A stretch of 64,000 nt of DNA from Deinococcus sp. KSM4-11. Lineage in GTDB: Bacteria > Deinococcota > Deinococci > Deinococcales > Deinococcaceae. Shown here in pieces: positions 53,868 through 64,000 of this stretch (the first letter of the stretch is position 1; every line of letters starts with the position of its first letter). The notes under the pieces are model-generated. The model searched no databases. It was not told where the DNA came from and saw only the letters and a program-made list of their open reading frames with translations. The DNA lies in assembly GCF_004801415.1 (NCBI RefSeq), contig NZ_SSNX01000001.1, positions 620,001 through 684,000 of the forward strand. Direction: 5' to 3'. The position numbers and the translations under genes were made by a program.

Positions 53868-53873
53868 AGCATA
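53868..53873 (-). promoter_or_regulatory. leaderless -10 box of the RsmB-type gene
   Basis: TATGCT on the minus strand lies six bases before the ATG at 53861. Confidence 0.5.
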
Positions 53874-53955
53874 CGGGCTGCGGGGCGGGCCAGCAGGCAT
53901 GCCGTCCTTCCAGGGAGGCGCCTTGCCGACCACCACCGCCGTGGAATCGCCCGAA

Positions 53956-55203
53956 TCAGCGCACCGGGACGGGCTCAGGCAGCGTCACTTTCGGCCGTGC
54001 CACCAGCGTCCACACCAGCGCGGCGCCCAGCACGCTGCCGCTCAGCAGGTACGGCGCGCTGTGGCCCACATGCTGGTACAGGCCCGTGCCGATCAGCGGA
54101 CCGGTCATCCGGCCCAGGGCCAGCGCACTGGAATTCAGTCCGGCGACCGTCCCCTGCTCGTCCGTACCCACGCTGAGGCTGAGGGCGGCGCTCAGGCTGG
54201 GGCTCAGGATGGCGCTGCCCACCCCGATCACGGCCAGGGCCAGGGTGATCGGCCAGAACGCGCCCATACCGGCCAGCAGCAGCATGCCGGTTCCCATGAC
54301 CAGCAGCCCCAGGGCGAGGAGCGGCGTGGGCGGCACCTTCTTCGCCAGGGGCCGGATCGCGCCGCCCTGCACCAGAGCCGCCACCACACCGAACACAGCA
54401 AGCATGCCGCCCACCGCCCGCGCCGCTCCCGCCGGAGTGAGGTGCAGGGTGTCCTGGACGAAGAATCCGATGGTCTGCTCCATGCCCACCGAGGCCAGGG
54501 TCGTGACGGCGCTCAGTGCGAGGAACAGTCCGATACCGGGGCGGGCGAGCAGGGTGCGGCGGTCGGCACCGACACTTCTGTCCTGCTCGGCCAGCCTCGT
54601 CTCGGGCAGCACGCGGGCGGCCACCAGGGCCGTGAGCAGCCCCAGTCCGGCGCTGAAGTACACAGGGGCGGTCAGGCCGAGTCCGCTCAGCAGGGCGCCC
54701 AGACCCGGCCCGAAGACCACGCCCAGCCCAAAGGCGGCCCCGATCAGGCCCATGCCGGCGGCACGATCCCCGGCGGCGCTCAGATCGGCCATCATGGCCT
54801 GTGCCGTGGGCAGGGTGGCGCTAGACAGCATGCCGCCCAGCACGCGGGCGGCCACGAGCAGGACGAATAGGGGGACGCCGGTCAGGACGCCGTGCAGGCC
54901 GAGGTCGGCGAGCATGCCGAACAGTCCGAACGACAGGGCAAAGCCTGTCAGGCCCATCAGCAGCACCGGTTTGCGCCCCAGGCGTTCACTGCGCGTTCCC
55001 CAGATCGGGGAGAACACGAACTGCATCAGGCTGTATCCGGTCGAGAACCACGCGGTCTGGGTCTCACTCAGGCCGAGTTCACGGCCGAGCGGCCCGATGA
55101 TCGGAAAGAGGATGCTCAGGCCGAGCATGGCGCTGAAGATGGTGAGGAAGAGGATGAGTTTGGCGCGGCCCTGGGCGCTGGCACGTGGGGTGGAGCCGGA
55201 CAT
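53956..55203 (-). CDS. major facilitator superfamily efflux transporter
   Basis: A 415-residue MFS protein with twelve likely membrane segments. The family loop motif is [16 protein letters not shown] at about 70-85, and the DHA1-type antiporter motif [16 protein letters not shown] at about 165-180. It likely exports a drug or metabolite using the proton gradient. The ATG at 55203 has a TATAGT leaderless -10 box, and a 36-bp palindrome overlaps it, so induced expression is likely. No regulator gene is adjacent. Confidence 0.88.
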   Translation of the reverse strand: MSGSTPRASAQGRAKLILFLTIFSAMLGLSILFPIIGPLGRELGLSETQTAWFSTGYSLMQFVFSPIWGTRSERLGRKPVLLMGLTGFALSFGLFGMLADLGLHGVLTGVPLFVLLVAARVLGGMLSSATLPTAQAMMADLSAAGDRAAGMGLIGAAFGLGVVFGPGLGALLSGLGLTAPVYFSAGLGLLTALVAARVLPETRLAEQDRSVGADRRTLLARPGIGLFLALSAVTTLASVGMEQTIGFFVQDTLHLTPAGAARAVGGMLAVFGVVAALVQGGAIRPLAKKVPPTPLLALGLLVMGTGMLLLAGMGAFWPITLALAVIGVGSAILSPSLSAALSLSVGTDEQGTVAGLNSSALALGRMTGPLIGTGLYQHVGHSAPYLLSGSVLGAALVWTLVARPKVTLPEPVPVR

Positions 55204-55209
55204 GCGCGA

Positions 55210-55215
55210 ACTATA
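55210..55215 (-). promoter_or_regulatory. leaderless -10 box of the MFS gene
   Basis: TATAGT on the minus strand lies six bases before the ATG at 55203 and runs into the 55213-55248 palindrome. Confidence 0.55.
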
Positions 55216-55248
55216 CGCCCGCCTGACCGTGCGGTCAGGCGGGCGTAT
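55213..55248. promoter_or_regulatory. 36-bp TetR-style operator at the MFS promoter
   Basis: Two perfect 17-base arms (55213-55229 and 55232-55248) flank TG. The core CTGACCG-TG-CGGTCAG has the GACCG-N2-CGGTC form of many TetR-family sites. It overlaps the -10 box. No TetR gene is in the window. Read as RNA it would fold strongly. Confidence 0.6.
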
Positions 55249-55328
55249 GTCCCGGGACAGTGATTGGTCACGAGTCCACCGGTTCACAATTGCATGTGAT
55301 GTGACAGAACGGCGACTATAGCGGTAAA

Positions 55329-55343
55329 ATCCGGTTCCCGGAT
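55329..55343. promoter_or_regulatory. palindrome beside the malE promoter
   Basis: ATCCGG-TTC-CCGGAT is a perfect 6-bp inverted repeat ending two bases before the malE -35 box. It may be an operator for maltose control. Confidence 0.4.
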
Positions 55344-55345
55344 CA

Positions 55346-55374
55346 TTGTCAAGTCAGGAAGGCTTGCCTATAAT
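55346..55374 (+). promoter_or_regulatory. sigma-70-type promoter of malE
   Basis: TTGTCA (55346-55351), a 17-base spacer and TATAAT (55369-55374) form the clearest promoter in the window. A leader of about 110 bases follows before malE. Confidence 0.75.
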
Positions 55375-55489
55375 GGGCCCCGAGCATCCCTCATCGAGCC
55401 GCAGTCGCTCAGTTCCGTGCAGCGTCGTCCGCTGTGCTGCGGTCGCTTCCCACTGTGGAAGCGGTTCAACCAGAGTCTCAAGGAGTCCC

Positions 55490-56671
55490 ATGAAAAAAGC
55501 CCTGACCATCCTGTCCCTGGCCCTGATCAGCAGCGCCAACGCCGCCACCCTGACCGTCTGGTCCCACTTTGGCGGGCCGGAGCTCACGTGGCTCAAGGAT
55601 CAGGCCGCCGCCTTCCAGAAAAAGACTGGCAACACGATCAATATCGTCACCGTGCCGCTCGACCAGATGAAGGACAAGTTCATCCAGAGCGCTCCCAAGG
55701 GCCAGGGCCCGGATCTGCTGCTGACCCTGCCGCACGACCAGCTGGGCGCCCTTGCGGCCGCCGGCGTGATTGAGCCGATGGACAAATACATCACCAGCAA
55801 GACCGACCTGGACAAGACGGCCGTGAACGCCATGACCTACCAGGGCAAGCTGTTCGGCCTCCCCATGTACGCCGAATCCGTCGCGGTCGTCTACAACAAG
55901 AAGCTCGTCCCGACGGCCCCCGGCAGCTGGGCGGACTTCCTGAAGGCCGCGCAGGCGAACACCGGCAACGGCAAGTTCGGTTACCTCGCGGATCTGAGCA
56001 ACGCCTACGCGCAGTACGGCATCATCAGTGCCTACGGCGGGTACGTGTTCAAGAACAACGGTGGCACCCTGAATACCAAGGACGTCGGCCTGGCGAACCC
56101 CGGCGCCGATAAGGCCAGCGCCTTCCTGAATGACCTGCGATACAAGTACAACCTGGTGCCCGAAGGGGTGGACGGCGGCGCCGCCAAGAGCGCCTTCGTG
56201 GATGGCAAGCTCGCCATGCTGCTCACCGGTCCCTGGGACATGGGCGACATCAAGAAGGCGGGCATCGACTACGGCATCACCACCTTCCCGACACCTCCCG
56301 GCGCGACCGGCAAGTGGAGCCCCTTCGTGGGCGTACAGGGCACCATGATCAACGCCTACAGCAAGAACAAGGCCCTGGCTGCGCAGTTCGCCAAGGCCGT
56401 CGCCACCACCGATGCGCAGGTCTCGTTCAACACTGCCGGGGGCCGCATTCCGGTCAGCCTCAGCGCCCGCACCAAGCTGAAGGCCGATCCGGTCGTCGTG
56501 GGCTTCGGGAAGGCCATCTCGGCCGGCACCCCCATGCCCAACGTGCCCGCCATGGGCGCGGTGTGGGGCCCCTGGAGCGCCGCGATCGCGCAGAGCGTGC
56601 AGAAGCCCAACCAGGATTACGGCTCGATCCTGAACAAGGCCGTGACCGAGATCAACAGCAACATCAAGTAA
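55490..56671 (+). CDS. malE: maltose/maltodextrin-binding protein MalE
   Basis: A 393-residue extracytoplasmic binding protein with signal peptide MKKALTILSLALISSANA. The mature start TLTVWSHFGGPELTWLKDQA and LPHDQLGALAAAGVIEPMDKYI, FGLPMYAESVAVVYNKKLV and LLTGPWDMGDIKKAGIDYG (landmarks at about 19, 80, 118 and 240) match MalE. An AAGGAG site fixes the ATG at 55490. It is first in a malE-malF-malG set and is followed by a hairpin, which should leave it in excess over the permeases. Confidence 0.92.
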   Translation: MKKALTILSLALISSANAATLTVWSHFGGPELTWLKDQAAAFQKKTGNTINIVTVPLDQMKDKFIQSAPKGQGPDLLLTLPHDQLGALAAAGVIEPMDKYITSKTDLDKTAVNAMTYQGKLFGLPMYAESVAVVYNKKLVPTAPGSWADFLKAAQANTGNGKFGYLADLSNAYAQYGIISAYGGYVFKNNGGTLNTKDVGLANPGADKASAFLNDLRYKYNLVPEGVDGGAAKSAFVDGKLAMLLTGPWDMGDIKKAGIDYGITTFPTPPGATGKWSPFVGVQGTMINAYSKNKALAAQFAKAVATTDAQVSFNTAGGRIPVSLSARTKLKADPVVVGFGKAISAGTPMPNVPAMGAVWGPWSAAIAQSVQKPNQDYGSILNKAVTEINSNIK

Positions 56672-56713
56672 ACGCGTTCAATTCGTGACGTTCTGGAGTA
56701 TTTCTGGGACGAC

Positions 56714-56758
56714 GGACGGAATCCATGCCGAGTGCTGTGCAGGCATGTGATTCCGTCC
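56714..56758 (+). terminator. large hairpin between malE and malF
   Basis: GGACGGAATC and GATTCCGTCC form a 10-bp stem, extended inside by ATGCC/GGCAT. Only a short TCTTG follows. It may be a partial terminator or protect the malE transcript end. Confidence 0.6.
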
Positions 56759-56886
56759 TCTTGCATGAGCACCGCCGAAAATGTGCCCAGCATGAAGATG
56801 GTATTCAACCACCCGCTGCGCTGGTATTGCGGAACAGTCCATTTCAATTCATGATGAAAGAACCAAGTTCATTGGGGAGGAAATCC

Positions 56887-58298
56887 ATGATCGAGACCAT
56901 GACACCGCCCGTCGCTGCGGCGCACCGGCCGATGGTGCCGCCGCCGGGCACCCGTGGCGTGCTGATCGCCATCGGCATTCTGATGGTCATGCTGGGCATC
57001 GCGGCGCTGGCCGGCTGGCTGATCTCCAGCCTCACCAGTCAGGTGTGGGCCTCGGCGCCGCCCTACCTGATCCTCGTCTGGGTGGTGCTGGCGCTGGTCG
57101 TGCTGATGCCCGTGGCCTACCGCCTCTTCCCATGGATCACGAATTGGTACTACCTGTTCCCGGCCCTAGTCTTCATCCTGGCGTTCACGGTGCTCCCGGT
57201 CGTGCTGACGGTGAATTACGCCTTTACGAACTACAGCGGCGAGAACAGCGGCAATCCGGACAGCGGCGTGCGCACCGCCGCCACCCTCAGCGCCGACCGG
57301 CGCGTCGTGACCCTGGCCGATGTGCCCGAAGGACAGGCGCTGGCCACCTATCTCAAATGCCGCACGGCCACCTGTGCAGGCGACACCGTGATCCTCTACG
57401 ACGCCGACGCCGCCGTCCCCTACCGCTACAAGGTCGCGAGCGTGGCCGGGAAGGCCGTTACCCTGCAGGCCCCGGTTCCGGACACCTTGAAAGTCGCGAA
57501 CGCCACGCGTCTGAACCGATATGAGCGGGTGGGCCTGAAGAACTTCCAGGACATCTTCGCCCGTGCGTCCCGCGCCCTGTGGCCCGTGTTCGTCTGGACC
57601 GTGGTGTTTGCCCTGGGCACGGTCATCCTGAACACGCTCGCCGGGTTGATCCTGGGCATACTGCTGTTCAACAAACGCCTCAAGGGCCGGAACGTCTACC
57701 GCACGCTGCTGTTCCTGCCGTGGGCGATTCCGGCGGTCATCAGCGTGCAGATGTGGGTGGCGCTACTGAACCAGCAGTTCGGCATCGTGAACAAGTCGTT
57801 GGGGCTGCTCGGCTTCGCGGCCGTGCCGTGGCTCGGCGACCCGCTGTGGGCCAAGGTCAGCATCCTGCTCGTGAACCTGTGGCTGGGCTTTCCCTACATG
57901 ATGACGGCGACCATCTCGGCCCTGTCGACCATCAACGAGGATCTGTATGAGGCCGCGAGCATCGACGGCGCGAGCCGCTGGCAGCAGATCACCAACATCA
58001 CGCTGCCCCTGCTGAGGACGTCGTTCACGCCGATCATGCTGTCGGCCTTCGCGTTCAACTTCAACAACTTCGGGATCATCTACCTGCTCACCCAGGGCGG
58101 CCCCGCCCAGGAGGGCCGCGAGAGCACCGCGCAGAGCACGGACATCCTGCTGTCGTGGGGATACAACACGGCCTTCGCCAGCAGCGGCGGTCAGAATTAC
58201 GCCCTGGCCAGCGCCATTGCCCTGATCATCTTCTTCCTGACCCTGGCCATCAGCCTCGTGAACTTCAAGGCGGCGGGCGTGTTTGAGGAGGCCCGCAA

Positions 58299-58302
<4 letters not shown>
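56887..58302 (+). CDS. malF: maltose/maltodextrin transport permease MalF
   Basis: A 471-residue permease. Two early membrane segments and a periplasmic insert (about 95-210) precede six core segments. The coupling loop [25 protein letters not shown] (about 352-376) is the EAA motif. It starts 215 bases after malE. A GGGGAGG site precedes the ATG at 56887; another in-frame ATG lies four codons later. It forms the channel with MalG, whose start overlaps its stop. Confidence 0.9.
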
Positions 58303-59681
<1,379 letters not shown>

Positions 59682-59690
59682 CCCGCGGAT

Positions 59691-59942
59691 TCACGGCGGG
59701 GCGGATGGTCGGTTTGGGCCATCCGCCCCGATCCATGACGGCGGCTGCGATGCGAGCACGATTGTCACACAGGCCGCAACGAGCAGCAGCCCAGCGGCCA
59801 CGGCCAGATGCCAGAACGCCAGCAGGGCAAGCACGGCGAGCAAGGACACCATGCAGGTAGGGAAACTGGGCGGTTCTCCATCGGCGGTGGTCGGCGGGTC
59901 GGTGGATGGGGTCGCGGGTTCCGGGCGGTTCAGGACGGTCAT
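59691..59942 (-). CDS. small hypothetical membrane protein
   Basis: An 83-residue protein from an ATG with GGAGG five bases upstream. Residues 30-64 hold one or two hydrophobic segments (CMVSLLAVLALLAFWHLAVAAGLLLVAACVTIV), and the tails are Pro-rich. No family is recognised. Its last codons overlap the malG hairpin, so the C terminus shares DNA with a terminator. That weakens but does not exclude the call. Confidence 0.4.
   Translation of the reverse strand: MTVLNRPEPATPSTDPPTTADGEPPSFPTCMVSLLAVLALLAFWHLAVAAGLLLVAACVTIVLASQPPSWIGADGPNRPSAPP
59698..59729 (+). terminator. hairpin after malG
   Basis: GGGGCGGATGG and CCATCCGCCCC form a perfect 11-bp stem with a ten-base loop. It lies just past the malG stop. 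No T-run follows. Confidence 0.55.
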
Positions 59943-60028
59943 CGTTGCCTCCATGTCTGCTCGTACTTGGTCGTGCCCCAATGCTTTCGTATTGGCGTCA
60001 GCACCACGTCAGCCCGACCACAAAGGCA

Positions 60029-60057
60029 AGGAGCGGGAAGACGTGTCCCCCGCTCCT
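60029..60057 (-). terminator. terminator after pckA
   Basis: AGGAGCGGG and CCCGCTCCT form a 9-bp stem about 26 bases past the pckA stop on the minus strand. TGCCTTTG follows. Confidence 0.6.
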
Positions 60058-60082
60058 CGCGTGCCGTGCCCGTACCGCGTCT

Positions 60083-61669
60083 TCAGGCGTCTGCGGTTGG
60101 CATGGACGCGGTGACGGCCGGATCGACGCCGTCCTCGAACCGTCTGAAGTTCTCGCGGAACAGTCCCGCCAGTTTGTGCGCGGTGCGCGCGTAGGCTTGC
60201 GGGTCGGCCCAGGCGCGCTGGGGCCGCAGCACCTCGGCGGGTATCCCCGGCACCTCGGTGGGGATCGCGAGGTTGAAGTAAGGCTCGACCTCGAAGGGCA
60301 CGTCGTCCAGCCGGCCGTTCAGGGCAGCGTCCAGCAGAGCCCGCGTGTGGCGGATGCTCATGCGGTGACCCACGCCGTACATGCCGCCAGTCCAGCCGGT
60401 GTTCACCAGCCACACCTGCGCGCCGCTGGCCCGGATTTTCTGCGCCAGGAGCCGGGCGTACTCGCCCGGATGACGGGGCATGAAGGGCGCGCCGAAGCAG
60501 GTGCTGAAGGTTGGACTGGGCTCCGTGACGCCCTCCTCGGTGCCGGGAATCTTCGCCGTGAACCCGCTGATGAACTGGTACATGGTCTGCTCCGGCGTCA
60601 ACCGGCTGATGGGTGGAAGCACACCGAAAGCGTCGGCGGTCAGGAACACCACGTGTTTCGGGTGCCCGCCCCGGCCGCCGGGCTGGTGGTTGGCCACCTC
60701 CTCGATCGGGTACGCGGAGCGCGTGTTCTCGGTCAGCGAGCCGTCGGCCAGATCAGGTACGCAGTGTTCGTCCAGCACCACGTTCTCCAGCACGGTGCCG
60801 CGCGTGCGGGTGGTGCGGTAGATCACAGGCTCCGCCTCGGCGTTCAGGTTGATCACCTTCGCGTAGCAGCCACCCTCGAAGTTGAAGATGCCATCGTCCG
60901 TCCAGCCGTGCTCGTCGTCCCCGATCAGCCGCCGGGTCGGGTCGGCACTCAGGGTGGTCTTGCCGGTGCCACTCAGCCCGAAGAACAGCGCCACGTCACC
61001 GGCGGGGCCGATGTTCGCCGAGCAGTGCATGGGCATTACCCCCTGCTTCGGCAACAGGAAGTTCAGGACGCTGAAGATGCCCTTCTTGTTCTCGCCCGCG
61101 TACTGCGTGCCGCCGGCGATGATCATGCGGCGCGTGAAATTCACCAGAATGAACGTGTCGCTTCGCACCCCGTCGCGCGCCGGATCGGCCTTGAACGAGG
61201 GGATGTTCAGCACCGTCCAGTCCTCCTGGAAGGTTCGCAGCTCATCGGGCGTGGGGCGCACGAACATGTTGTGGACGAACAGGCTGTGGTACGCCATCTC
61301 GGTCACCATACGCACGGCGATCCGGTGCTCGGGATCCGTTCCGGCGTACACCTGCTGGACGAACAGCTCCCGGTCATCCGCGTAGGCGGTCATCCGGTTC
61401 AGCAGGCGGTCGAAGATGTCCGGCGTGGTGGGCGTGTTGAACCCGCCCCACCACACGGTGTCGCGCGTCAGGTCGTCCTTGACGATGAAGCGGTCTTTGG
61501 GACTCCGGCCGCCCTTGTTCGTCCGGACGGTCAGCGGCCCGGTGGCGGCCTCGACGCCCTCGCCGAGTCGGATGGCGTGGGCGTACAGCTCGTCCACGCT
61601 GGGATTGAGGTGAACGGTCGCGTGCTCGATACCCAGGTCGGTCAGAGGCGTGGTGGCAGTCAGGCTCAT
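60083..61669 (-). CDS. pckA: phosphoenolpyruvate carboxykinase (ATP)
   Basis: A 528-residue ATP-dependent PEPCK that converts oxaloacetate to PEP in gluconeogenesis. P-loop GLSGTGKTTLSADP, the metal and substrate motifs IGDDEHGW and NFEGGCYAKVINL, and YAGENKKGIFSVLNFLLP are intact. A GAGGAG site fixes the ATG at 61669; an ATG at 61732 has none. Its upstream region holds a palindrome and a shared 17-base motif. Next to an unlinked maltose importer, the gene may be under carbon control, though that is inference. Confidence 0.95.
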   Translation of the reverse strand: MSLTATTPLTDLGIEHATVHLNPSVDELYAHAIRLGEGVEAATGPLTVRTNKGGRSPKDRFIVKDDLTRDTVWWGGFNTPTTPDIFDRLLNRMTAYADDRELFVQQVYAGTDPEHRIAVRMVTEMAYHSLFVHNMFVRPTPDELRTFQEDWTVLNIPSFKADPARDGVRSDTFILVNFTRRMIIAGGTQYAGENKKGIFSVLNFLLPKQGVMPMHCSANIGPAGDVALFFGLSGTGKTTLSADPTRRLIGDDEHGWTDDGIFNFEGGCYAKVINLNAEAEPVIYRTTRTRGTVLENVVLDEHCVPDLADGSLTENTRSAYPIEEVANHQPGGRGGHPKHVVFLTADAFGVLPPISRLTPEQTMYQFISGFTAKIPGTEEGVTEPSPTFSTCFGAPFMPRHPGEYARLLAQKIRASGAQVWLVNTGWTGGMYGVGHRMSIRHTRALLDAALNGRLDDVPFEVEPYFNLAIPTEVPGIPAEVLRPQRAWADPQAYARTAHKLAGLFRENFRRFEDGVDPAVTASMPTADA

Positions 61670-61801
61670 GGGTCTCCTCAGGATGCGTGGAACAGACAGA
61701 GCTGGGTGGGCGTGCGTGGACGCATTGTCCACACGGAACCGCTTCCAGCCAAACCATCGTTTGTCACGTCATTGGGAACAGAGCGCCCATTGGAACGGTG
61801 T

Positions 61802-61817
61802 ACTTTGAACACAAAGT
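61802..61817. promoter_or_regulatory. palindrome upstream of pckA
   Basis: ACTTTG-AACA-CAAAGT is a perfect 6-bp inverted repeat about 135 bases before the pckA start. It is a candidate carbon-source operator. Confidence 0.35.
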
Positions 61818-61882
61818 CCCGTGCTTGGAATGCCGCCATGGTCTGCTGAATACGTCCAGCAGCGAATTTTACTCTGCTAAGC

Positions 61883-61899
61883 CAGTTGATGAAGAACCT
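61883..61899. repeat. second copy of the 17-base motif
   Basis: CAGTTGATGAAGAACCT matches 29716-29732 in 16 of 17 bases. Confidence 0.3.
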
Positions 61900-61993
61900 C
61901 TTGCCCACACACAAAGTCTGTCCGCCTTTGAGAGACAGTGCCTCCGGCCCGCCGTGCCGCCTCCCAGATTCCACCATTCCGCATACGCACGGC

Positions 61994-62026
61994 GAAAGAA
62001 ATGGACGGGCCTCTCGACCCGTCCAT
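61994..62026 (-). terminator. terminator of the LEA-like gene
   Basis: ATGGACGGG and CCCGTCCAT form a 9-bp stem just past the gene's stop on the minus strand, with TTCTTTC after it. Confidence 0.65.
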
Positions 62027-62044
62027 CTCACAGGTGCTGGCTGC

Positions 62045-63130
62045 TCAGTTCTTGCTGGCGTCCGTCTTCGGCTCGCCGGCGGGCGCATCCTTATGGGTGG
62101 GCTGATCCGGCGCGGAACCGGCTGCCGTGCCCACTTGGCTGGCGGCGGCTGCGGCGGGCGGAGCCTTGGGTTCCTCCAGCCGCTCCATCCACACGGAGCC
62201 CACGATGTTCCGCACGTTCCGGCCCGCCTGGTGCAGGGCGTCGGCCGCTTCCGGGCTGACTCCACCCACTGCGTTCAGGATGCCCTGGCGAGCCACCGGC
62301 ACGCGGGCCAGCACCACGGCACCGGTCCCCAGCAGCACGGCGGCGGTCAGGGCCGCACCGGGGCGGGCGCCGCGGTCGTCCTTGCGGGCGCGGCGGGCCT
62401 GCTTCTCCAGCACCGCCAGTTCACGGGTCAGGGTTTTCTGCACGCCGGCGACCCTGCGATCTACGGCCTTCTGCAGTTTCTTAGGCTTCCACTCCTTGCG
62501 GGCGGCACGCAGTTCCTTCTCGGCATCCCTGCGTGCACGGGCGACTGTTTTCTCGAGCTGGCGGCGCTTGCTGCTCACCGTATCCGTTCCCTCGCTGAGC
62601 GCGTCATGGACAAGCTCCTGCACCCCGGCGAACAGCCCGAGGCCCGTGTCCTGTGCCTGTGCCAGGGCGGGCTTCACGACATCGTCTAGGGTGCTCGCGG
62701 CCGACTTGCGAGCCGACTTCAGCGCTTTGCGGGCCTGTTTGGATCCCTGCTGGCTGGCGGTCTGGGCCGTATCCAGCAGGCTGGAGGCGCTGCCCTGGGC
62801 CGTCTGCGCGGCCGAATGCGCCAGGGCACTGGCAGTTTCCCGCGCCGTGTCCAGCAGAGAGTGGGCGCGGGCCGGCGCTTCCTCCCGGAGGGTATCCAGC
62901 CCGGCCGCGCTGCGCCGCGCCGCCTCGGCTGCCAGATCCTGGGCCTGGGAGGCCGCCTGGGCCAGGGCGGGCTTCACCTGTTCGTTCAGGGTCGACGTGG
63001 CGTCCTGCCACGCCTGGATGGTGTTGCCGACCAGGGCCCGGCGGGTGTCACGGTTGAGGGCCAGGGCCGCGAGGCCGCCCAGCAGAAGAAGGCTGCGCTT
63101 GCTGACGCCGCCGGTTGCATCGTTGGTCAT
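62045..63130 (-). CDS. LEA/apolipoprotein-like helical protein with membrane segments
   Basis: A 361-residue protein, very rich in Ala, Lys, Arg, Gln and Thr. Residues 35-250 repeat amphipathic helical stretches (for example AAEAARRSAAGLDTLREEA, then ARAHSLLDTARETASALA), as in LEA or apolipoprotein-like proteins. Hydrophobic segments lie at about 12-25 and 262-280 (ALTAAVLLGTGAVVLA). LEA-like proteins are linked to desiccation tolerance in Deinococcus, but the link here rests on composition only. An AAGGAG site supports the ATG at 63130. It is divergent from recN. Confidence 0.65.
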   Translation of the reverse strand: MTNDATGGVSKRSLLLLGGLAALALNRDTRRALVGNTIQAWQDATSTLNEQVKPALAQAASQAQDLAAEAARRSAAGLDTLREEAPARAHSLLDTARETASALAHSAAQTAQGSASSLLDTAQTASQQGSKQARKALKSARKSAASTLDDVVKPALAQAQDTGLGLFAGVQELVHDALSEGTDTVSSKRRQLEKTVARARRDAEKELRAARKEWKPKKLQKAVDRRVAGVQKTLTRELAVLEKQARRARKDDRGARPGAALTAAVLLGTGAVVLARVPVARQGILNAVGGVSPEAADALHQAGRNVRNIVGSVWMERLEEPKAPPAAAAASQVGTAAGSAPDQPTHKDAPAGEPKTDASKN

Positions 63131-63331
63131 GGAACACTCCTTGCCGCCATGGCGGGCCGGACGGCCCTGTGAGGCGGACTTTGCGGGCATTGTCGTCCGC
63201 TGACCTCCATGGAATGTGGGGGCAATGTAATGGAGAATTCATACTCCCGTCCGGCCCTGCTGACCATGCAACTCGGAGCACGCAAGCACCCCGATTGCAA
63301 TGCGGTTCCCGGCGCCACCACCTGCAGGCAT

Positions 63332-63337
63332 TACACT
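63332..63337 (+). promoter_or_regulatory. leaderless -10 box of recN
   Basis: TACACT ends seven bases before the GTG at 63345. Confidence 0.5.
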
Positions 63338-63344
63338 CGTGGGC

Positions 63345-64000
<656 letters not shown>

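Larger units (their letters stand above)
61670..61993. other. pckA upstream region without a gene
   Basis: No convincing ORF. It is less GC-rich than its surroundings and holds the pckA leader with its ribosome site, the ACTTTG palindrome and the 17-base motif. No clear -35/-10 pair was found. Confidence 0.5.

Noticed and set aside
59906..61849. 647-codon plus-strand frame opposite pckA
   Set aside because: Shadow of pckA third positions; no conserved motif.
61687..62259. 190-codon frame over the pckA upstream region
   Set aside because: It crosses the terminator hairpin and the LEA-like gene end and has no promoter or ribosome site.

Overview
The window looks like chromosomal DNA of a Deinococcus-type bacterium (phylum Deinococcota). 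This is inferred from the high GC content (70% in a line counted at 45541), the gene families present, a carotenoid locus beside a CarH-type B12 light sensor, and a very frequent leaderless promoter layout in which a TANNNT -10 box lies 5-8 bases before the start codon. I assign no species. No insertion sequence, prophage, CRISPR array, rRNA or tRNA gene was seen.

Layout. 1-7.4 kb: housekeeping genes (deoC end, bcp, rpiA, a DUF255 thioredoxin-fold protein, a transglutaminase, argJ, a membrane protein, a degenerate shikimate-dehydrogenase-like protein). 7.4-11.2 kb: peptide ABC transporter (binding protein and two permeases, no ATPases). 11.4-16.4 kb: amino-sugar/cell-wall recycling group (GH20 hexosaminidase, orphan sugar-binding protein, GH3 NagZ-like enzyme). 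16.5-27 kb: mixed single genes (dehydrogenase, SPFH protein, YchJ, TrmH-type methyltransferase with a coiled-coil partner, response regulator, DinB, NTPase, GNAT, metallo-beta-lactamase-fold hydrolase, MATE pump, acyltransferase). 27-34.4 kb: sulfur assimilation block on the minus strand (DUF4395, sulfite reductase, APS kinase, APS/PAPS reductase, ATP sulfurylase, then an Ssu-type ABC importer). 34.6-37.2 kb: DUF945 protein and two phosphoribosyltransferases. 37.2-41.3 kb: epimerase, CarH-type regulator, then UbiA-family and CrtI-family carotenoid genes. 41.4-43.1 kb: secreted S8 lipoprotein protease.

43.5-47.1 kb is a proline-degradation operon (GntR regulator, proline dehydrogenase, P5C dehydrogenase). 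It carries a foreign-looking AT-rich ORF between the two enzymes, and a 16-bp palindrome overlaps the regulator's -10 box. 47.1-55.2 kb: MgtC-like protein, zinc-finger protein, recO, rsmE-prmA, AlaX-type editing protein, deoD, RsmB-type methyltransferase and an MFS pump whose promoter overlaps a 36-bp TetR-style palindrome. 55.3-59.7 kb: malE-malF-malG with a clear promoter and an intergenic hairpin, malK absent. 59.7-64 kb: small membrane protein, pckA, an LEA/apolipoprotein-like helical protein and the 5' part of recN.

The genes mostly serve nutrient capture (peptides, maltodextrins, amino sugars, sulfur compounds, proline), repair (RecO, RecN) and RNA modification. The least explained items are the AT-rich ORF in the proline operon, the catalytically degenerate AroE-like protein, the CarH/UbiA/CrtI locus, and operator-like palindromes without a linked regulator.
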